Origin: Morinoia aosen
Lineage: Eukaryota; Arthropoda; Malacostraca; Amphipoda; Talitridae
Assembly: GCA_030386875.1 (NCBI GenBank)
Contig: CM059562.1
Span: 68,508,201-68,572,200 of the forward strand
Direction of reading: 5' to 3'
Length of the DNA stretch: 64,000 bases
Part shown: positions 59,501-64,000 of the stretch, one piece after another
Numbering within the stretch: position 1 is the stretch's first letter
Layout: every line of letters begins with the position of its first letter
Position numbers and translations under genes: made by a program
Notes under the pieces: generated by a model
Databases searched by the model: none
Seen by the model: the letters and a program-made list of their open reading frames with translations, nothing else
Told to the model about the DNA's origin: nothing

Positions 59501-62060
59501 AGCAAGCAGCACAACACCAGCAAGCAGCACAACACCAGCAACACAGCACAACACCAGCAACACAGCACAACACCAGCAACACAGCACAACACCAGCAACA
59601 CAGCACAACACCAGCAACACAGCACAACACCAGCAACACAGCACAACACCAGCAACACAGCACAACACCAGCAAGCAGCACAACACCAGCAAGCAGCACA
59701 ACACCAGCAACACAGCACAACAGTAGCAAGCAGCACAACACCAGCAACACAGCACAACAGTAGCAACACAGCACAACACCAGCAACACAGCACAACACCA
59801 GCAACACAGCACAACACCAGCAACACAGCACAACACCAGCAAGCAGCACAACACCAGCAACACAGCACAACACCAGCAACACAGCACAACACCAGCAACA
59901 CAGCACAACACCAGCAACACAGCACAACACCAGCAACACAGCACAACACCAGCAACACAGCACAACACCAGCAACACAGCACAACAGTAGCAACACAGCA
60001 CAACACCAGCAACACAGCACAACACCAGCAACACAGCACAACACCAGCAACACAGCACAACACCAGCAACACAGCACAACACCAGCAACACCGCACAACA
60101 CCAGCAACACCGCACAACACCAGCAACACCGCACAACACCAGCAACACAGCACAACACCAGCAACACAGCACAACACCAGCAAGCAGCACAACACCAGCA
60201 AGCAGCACAACACCAGCAAGCAGCACAACACCAGCAACACAGCACAACACCAGCAACACAGCACAACACCAGCAACACAGCACAACACCAGCAACACAGC
60301 ACAACACCAGCAACACAGCACAACACCAGCAACACAGCACAACACCAGCAACACAGCACAACACCAGCAACACAGCACAACAGTAGCAACACAGCACAAC
60401 ACCAGCAACACAGCACAACACCAGCAACACAGCACAAAACCAGCAACACAGCACAAAACCAGCAACACAGCACAAAACCAGCAACACAGCACAACACCAG
60501 CAACACAGCAAAACACCAGCAACACAGCACAACACCAGCAAGCAGCACAACACCAGCAACACAGCACAACACCAGCAACACAGCACAACACCAGCAACAC
60601 AGCACAACACCAGCAACACAGCACAACACCAGCAACACAGCACAACACCAGCAACACAGCACAACACCAGCAAGCAGCACAACACCAGCAAGCAGCACAA
60701 CACCAGCAAGCAGCACAACACCAGCAACACAGCACAACACCAGCAACACAGCACAACACCAGCAAGCAGCACAACACCAGCAAGCAGCACAACACCAGCA
60801 ACACAGCACAACACCAGCAACACAGCACAACACCAGCAACACAGCACAACACCAGCAACACAGCACAACACCAGCAACACAGCACAACACCAGCAACACA
60901 GCACAACACCAGCAACACAGCACAACACCAGCAACACAGCACAACACCAGCAACACAGCACAACACCAGCAACACCGCACAACACCAGCAACACCGCACA
61001 ACACCAGCAACACCGCACAACACCAGCAACACCGCACAACACCAGCAACACAGCACAACACCAGCAACACAGCACAACACCAGCAAGCAGCACAACACCA
61101 GCAAGCAGCACAACACCAGCAAGCAGCACAACACCAGCAAGCAGCACAACACCAGCAAGCAGCACAACACCAGCAACACAGCACAACACCAGCAACACAG
61201 CACAACACCAGCAACACAGCACAACACCAGCAACACAGCACAACACCAGCAACACAGCACAAAACCAGCAACACAGCACAACACCAGCAACACAGCACAA
61301 CACCAGCAACACAGCACAACACCAGCAACACAGCACAACACCAGCCACACAGCACAACACCAGCAACACAGCACAACACCAGCAACACAGCACAACACCA
61401 GCAACCAGCACAACACCAGCAAGCAGCACAACACCAGCAAGCAGCACAACACCAGCAACACAGCACAACACCAGCAACACAGCACAACACCAGCAACACA
61501 GCACAACACCAGCAACACAGCACAACACCAGCAACACAGCACAACACCAGCAACACAGCACAACACCAGCAACACAGCACAACACCAGCAACACAGCACA
61601 AAACCAGCAACACAGCACAAAACCAGCAACACAGCACAACACCAGCAACCAGCACAACACCAGCAAGCAGCACAACACCAGTAAGCAGCACAACACCAGC
61701 AACACAGCACAACACCAGCAAAACAGCACAACACCAGCAACACAGCACAACACCAGCAACACAGCACAACACCAGCAACACAGCACAACACCAGCAAGCA
61801 GCACAACATTAGCAAGCAGCACAACACCAGCAACACAGCACAACACCAGCAACACAGCACAACACCAGCAACACAGCACAACACCAGCAACACAGCACAA
61901 CACCAGCAACACCGCACAACACCAGCAACACAGCACAACATTAGCAAGCAGCACAACACCAGCAACACAGCACAACACCAGCAACACAGCACAACACCAG
62001 CAACACAGCACAACACCAGCAACACAGCACAACACCAGCAACACCGCACAACACCAGCAA
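56560..62060. repeat. 5.5-kb 19-bp satellite-like array with 18-bp variants (~290 units)
   Basis: Basic unit caccagcaacacagcacaa (19 bp) with 18-bp variants (caccagcaagcagcacaa), cagtag, aaaacc and caccg variants. The same series of variants recurs about 1.82 kb apart (cagtag at 57897, 57934, 58160 and 58575 against 59721, 59758, 59985 and 60381), so a higher-order unit exists. The minus strand lacks stops in all three frames over more than 5 kb; the apparent 1948-codon frame of Cys, Val, Leu and Ala is a repeat artefact. Confidence 0.97.
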
Positions 62061-62069
62061 ACAGCATCA

Positions 62070-63880
62070 GACATTACACACCAGTTCGTATATTCACACA
62101 GCGTACAAATCACACAGATGAGACAGCATAACTTGATCCCTGTATTAAATTTAGGAGTCAACACACGGTGAGCAGAGTCGAATATATTTAAAAAATCTCT
62201 CTGGATAATTTTGATGGTAATTCTTCGTAAGATTGTTGTGCTGGGTGAGGAGAATTTTAACGAGATCGGCCAAGCTTCTTGGTCACAATTTAATTCGAAA
62301 TTAATGTTAAAATCTAACGCTCTTGTCAAGCAAAAATTCAGAACTTGTATATGACAGGCGGCGTATATTTTAGATACACCTATACCTCTTCAAATTATTG
62401 TGCTATGACGGTGACAATCGAGCATTATTTCTTTGAAGGCTTGTTATTTTGATATTTGAAATCTTCTTGATTGTATTGTGAAGTTTATGAGATCAAGCGA
62501 CCCCAAGATAGGCAAGCAGGTTGTATCCAAGATACTCAAAATGCGGTCAAAATCGTTCCCCAAATTCATTTATCAAACAAGTATTATTTATACCAGAAGC
62601 TTGTACCTCAGGTACTCAGTGTAATTTACACCAGAAGCTAATACCTCAAGCACTCGGAACACCGTCACTTGAGCTACCAAAATGACCAAACCAACACCCA
62701 GTACTACATTGTAAAAGTACTCAGTTCTCTCCGACAGCATCCAGCAATAAATAATCATACATTAAAAATAAACCAGCGGTCATAAGTAAGTAAAAGAAAT
62801 TCTGTTGTTCGGAATTAAACCAAACGCAAAGCGACGATAGTGTTAGAAATATTTGAAGGGTATTTTTTGAACCCCACCATTCTTCTAAAAACTTCAGCTG
62901 AGTAGCATGCGACTCCCAGCATCTTGAATACAAATGAAAGCCCAACGCCATCGACATGTATAGGGCGGCCCGTTAGTCACTTCACCAGTTCAAACCTTTA
63001 TGACGCAAAACCTATAAAAGATCCAGAGTTCAGGTTTAGAGCGAGAGAAAAAAGAACACTGGGATTTTTTCCTAAAAATATAACAAAAAATAATATCGTA
63101 CCATTGCGATTGAGTTTCCCCATATTCATAGATCTCAAATATCTCTATTCTGTGATCATAGACATGAAATTAGCAAAGTGTCATGAAATAAACGGAGATC
63201 AATAAAATATTTTCTCAAAAAATACGGAGACTTATCCTAATCTAAACCGTAAGTTATGTTACATGTAACGAGAACATTCAAAGAATCCTGTTAAATTTGT
63301 TCACCAAACGCACGACTTCTCGCGCATGAGAGCGCGCATCACGAGGAGCGAAGGAAGCATTTAATTACAGACCGAGACAGAAACCCAAAGCCTGGGGAGG
63401 GCGGGGATTTGGTGGGGAGGGAGCTACACAGTTGGGGATGATGTCATCCTCGTGTGGGAGTGGCGCGAAGGCCTGGGGATGACAGGGGAAGTTGGGGTGG
63501 AGACCGGAGTGGGGATGAGAAAAGTTCGGGAAAAGGTCGGCGAGTGAGAGGAACGTCAAAGAGAAACTCCTGTGAAACCAACACCCACACCTATTAATAT
63601 TCAACACCTAGTAAGATCATGAAGTAACATTCAACTCGCATAAATCCTCGCTTATGCTTCAGTTAAAGCGAGGTGCTTGCGCACGCGAGACAGATACATT
63701 TATCGAGAACTCATATAGTGCAATTATAAACAACAGCATTGCAAAGTGGTTTTCAGCTTATTAACCGGAGGGAAAAAGAGCATAATGCAAGCTCAATGAG
63801 CAGAAAAGTTTCCTTCCTAACCATTTCCATCCGTTAATCACCCGCCCACCACCACCTTTTCCATCCGAGCCCGCGGCGAG
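62070..63880. other. Right flank: no gene supported
   Basis: AT-rich, with small duplications (ccagaagcttgtacctcag / ccagaagctaatacctcaag at 62595-62655) and a G-rich, purine-biased patch at about 63390-63530. Open frames of 78-93 codons show no family motifs. Confidence 0.45.
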
Positions 63881-63887
63881 GCTCAAC

Positions 63888-64000
63888 CGCAACAGGCCTC
63901 AACCGCAACAGGCCTCAACCGCAACAGGCCTCAACCGCAACAGGCCTCAACCGCAACAGGCCTCAACCGCAACAGGCCTCAACCGCAACAGGCCTCAACC
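63888..64000. repeat. 16-bp tandem array at window end
   Basis: About seven perfect units of cctcaaccgcaacagg run off the right edge; the full array length is unknown. Confidence 0.95.

Noticed and set aside
56483-62329. 1948-codon minus-strand open frame rich in Cys, Val, Leu and Ala
   Set aside because: It is the translation of the 19-bp array, open in all three minus frames, with no start context, domain or splice evidence.
62721-62957. 78-codon minus-strand frame with a hydrophobic stretch
   Set aside because: No recognised family or flanking splice sites; length expected by chance in AT-rich DNA.
1-64000. CRISPR array
   Set aside because: All arrays are direct head-to-tail repeats without unique spacers, and the DNA is eukaryotic with introns.

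Overview
This is eukaryotic, almost certainly metazoan and most likely arthropod nuclear DNA. Both genes are split by GT-AG introns, one gene is a Methuselah-type class B GPCR (a family expanded in arthropods), and a Penelope-like retroelement plus a dispersed ~350-bp repeat family lie in the introns. A crustacean with long, minisatellite-rich introns is my best guess, but the sequence alone does not fix the species.

Layout. Two protein-coding genes face each other tail to tail. (1) A plus-strand Methuselah-like (Mth) GPCR: six exons between 1670 and 15986 encode the last 309 residues, covering all seven membrane segments and the C-terminal tail. The extracellular N-terminal exons must lie to the left of the window. 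(2) A minus-strand SMYD4-type SET/MYND protein lysine methyltransferase: ten coding exons between 45191 and 23262 join in perfect phase into an 815-residue protein with N-terminal TPR region, split SET domain, complete MYND zinc finger, NHSCNP motif and post-SET cysteines. I derived both models by checking splice sites and phase by hand; neither was confirmed by RNA.

About 7.3 kb separates the two stop codons (15986 and 23262). Everything from about 45.2 kb to the right end is non-coding as far as I can see: either the SMYD4 5' intron/UTR region (a splice acceptor directly precedes its first coding exon) or intergenic DNA.

The dominant feature is tandem repetition. About a dozen minisatellite arrays with units of 16, 19, 20, 21, 22, 23, 27, 30, 61 and ~97 bp occupy roughly 16-17 kb, a quarter of the window. 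Several have no stop codons in many frames, so they produce very long but meaningless open reading frames (up to 1948 codons at 56.5-62.3 kb). Five of the nine SMYD4 introns and two Mth introns carry such arrays. Smaller duplications sit right against exon borders and have copied splice sites and a stop codon.

The two genes have no evident functional link. No tRNA, rRNA, CRISPR or prokaryotic feature was found, and I did not find a convincing new biological system. The most interesting points are the intron array whose every unit looks like a 3' splice site, the repeated stop-codon/3'UTR segment of SMYD4, the all-sense orientation of the ten dispersed repeat copies, and a ~140-residue insertion in the SMYD4 protein.
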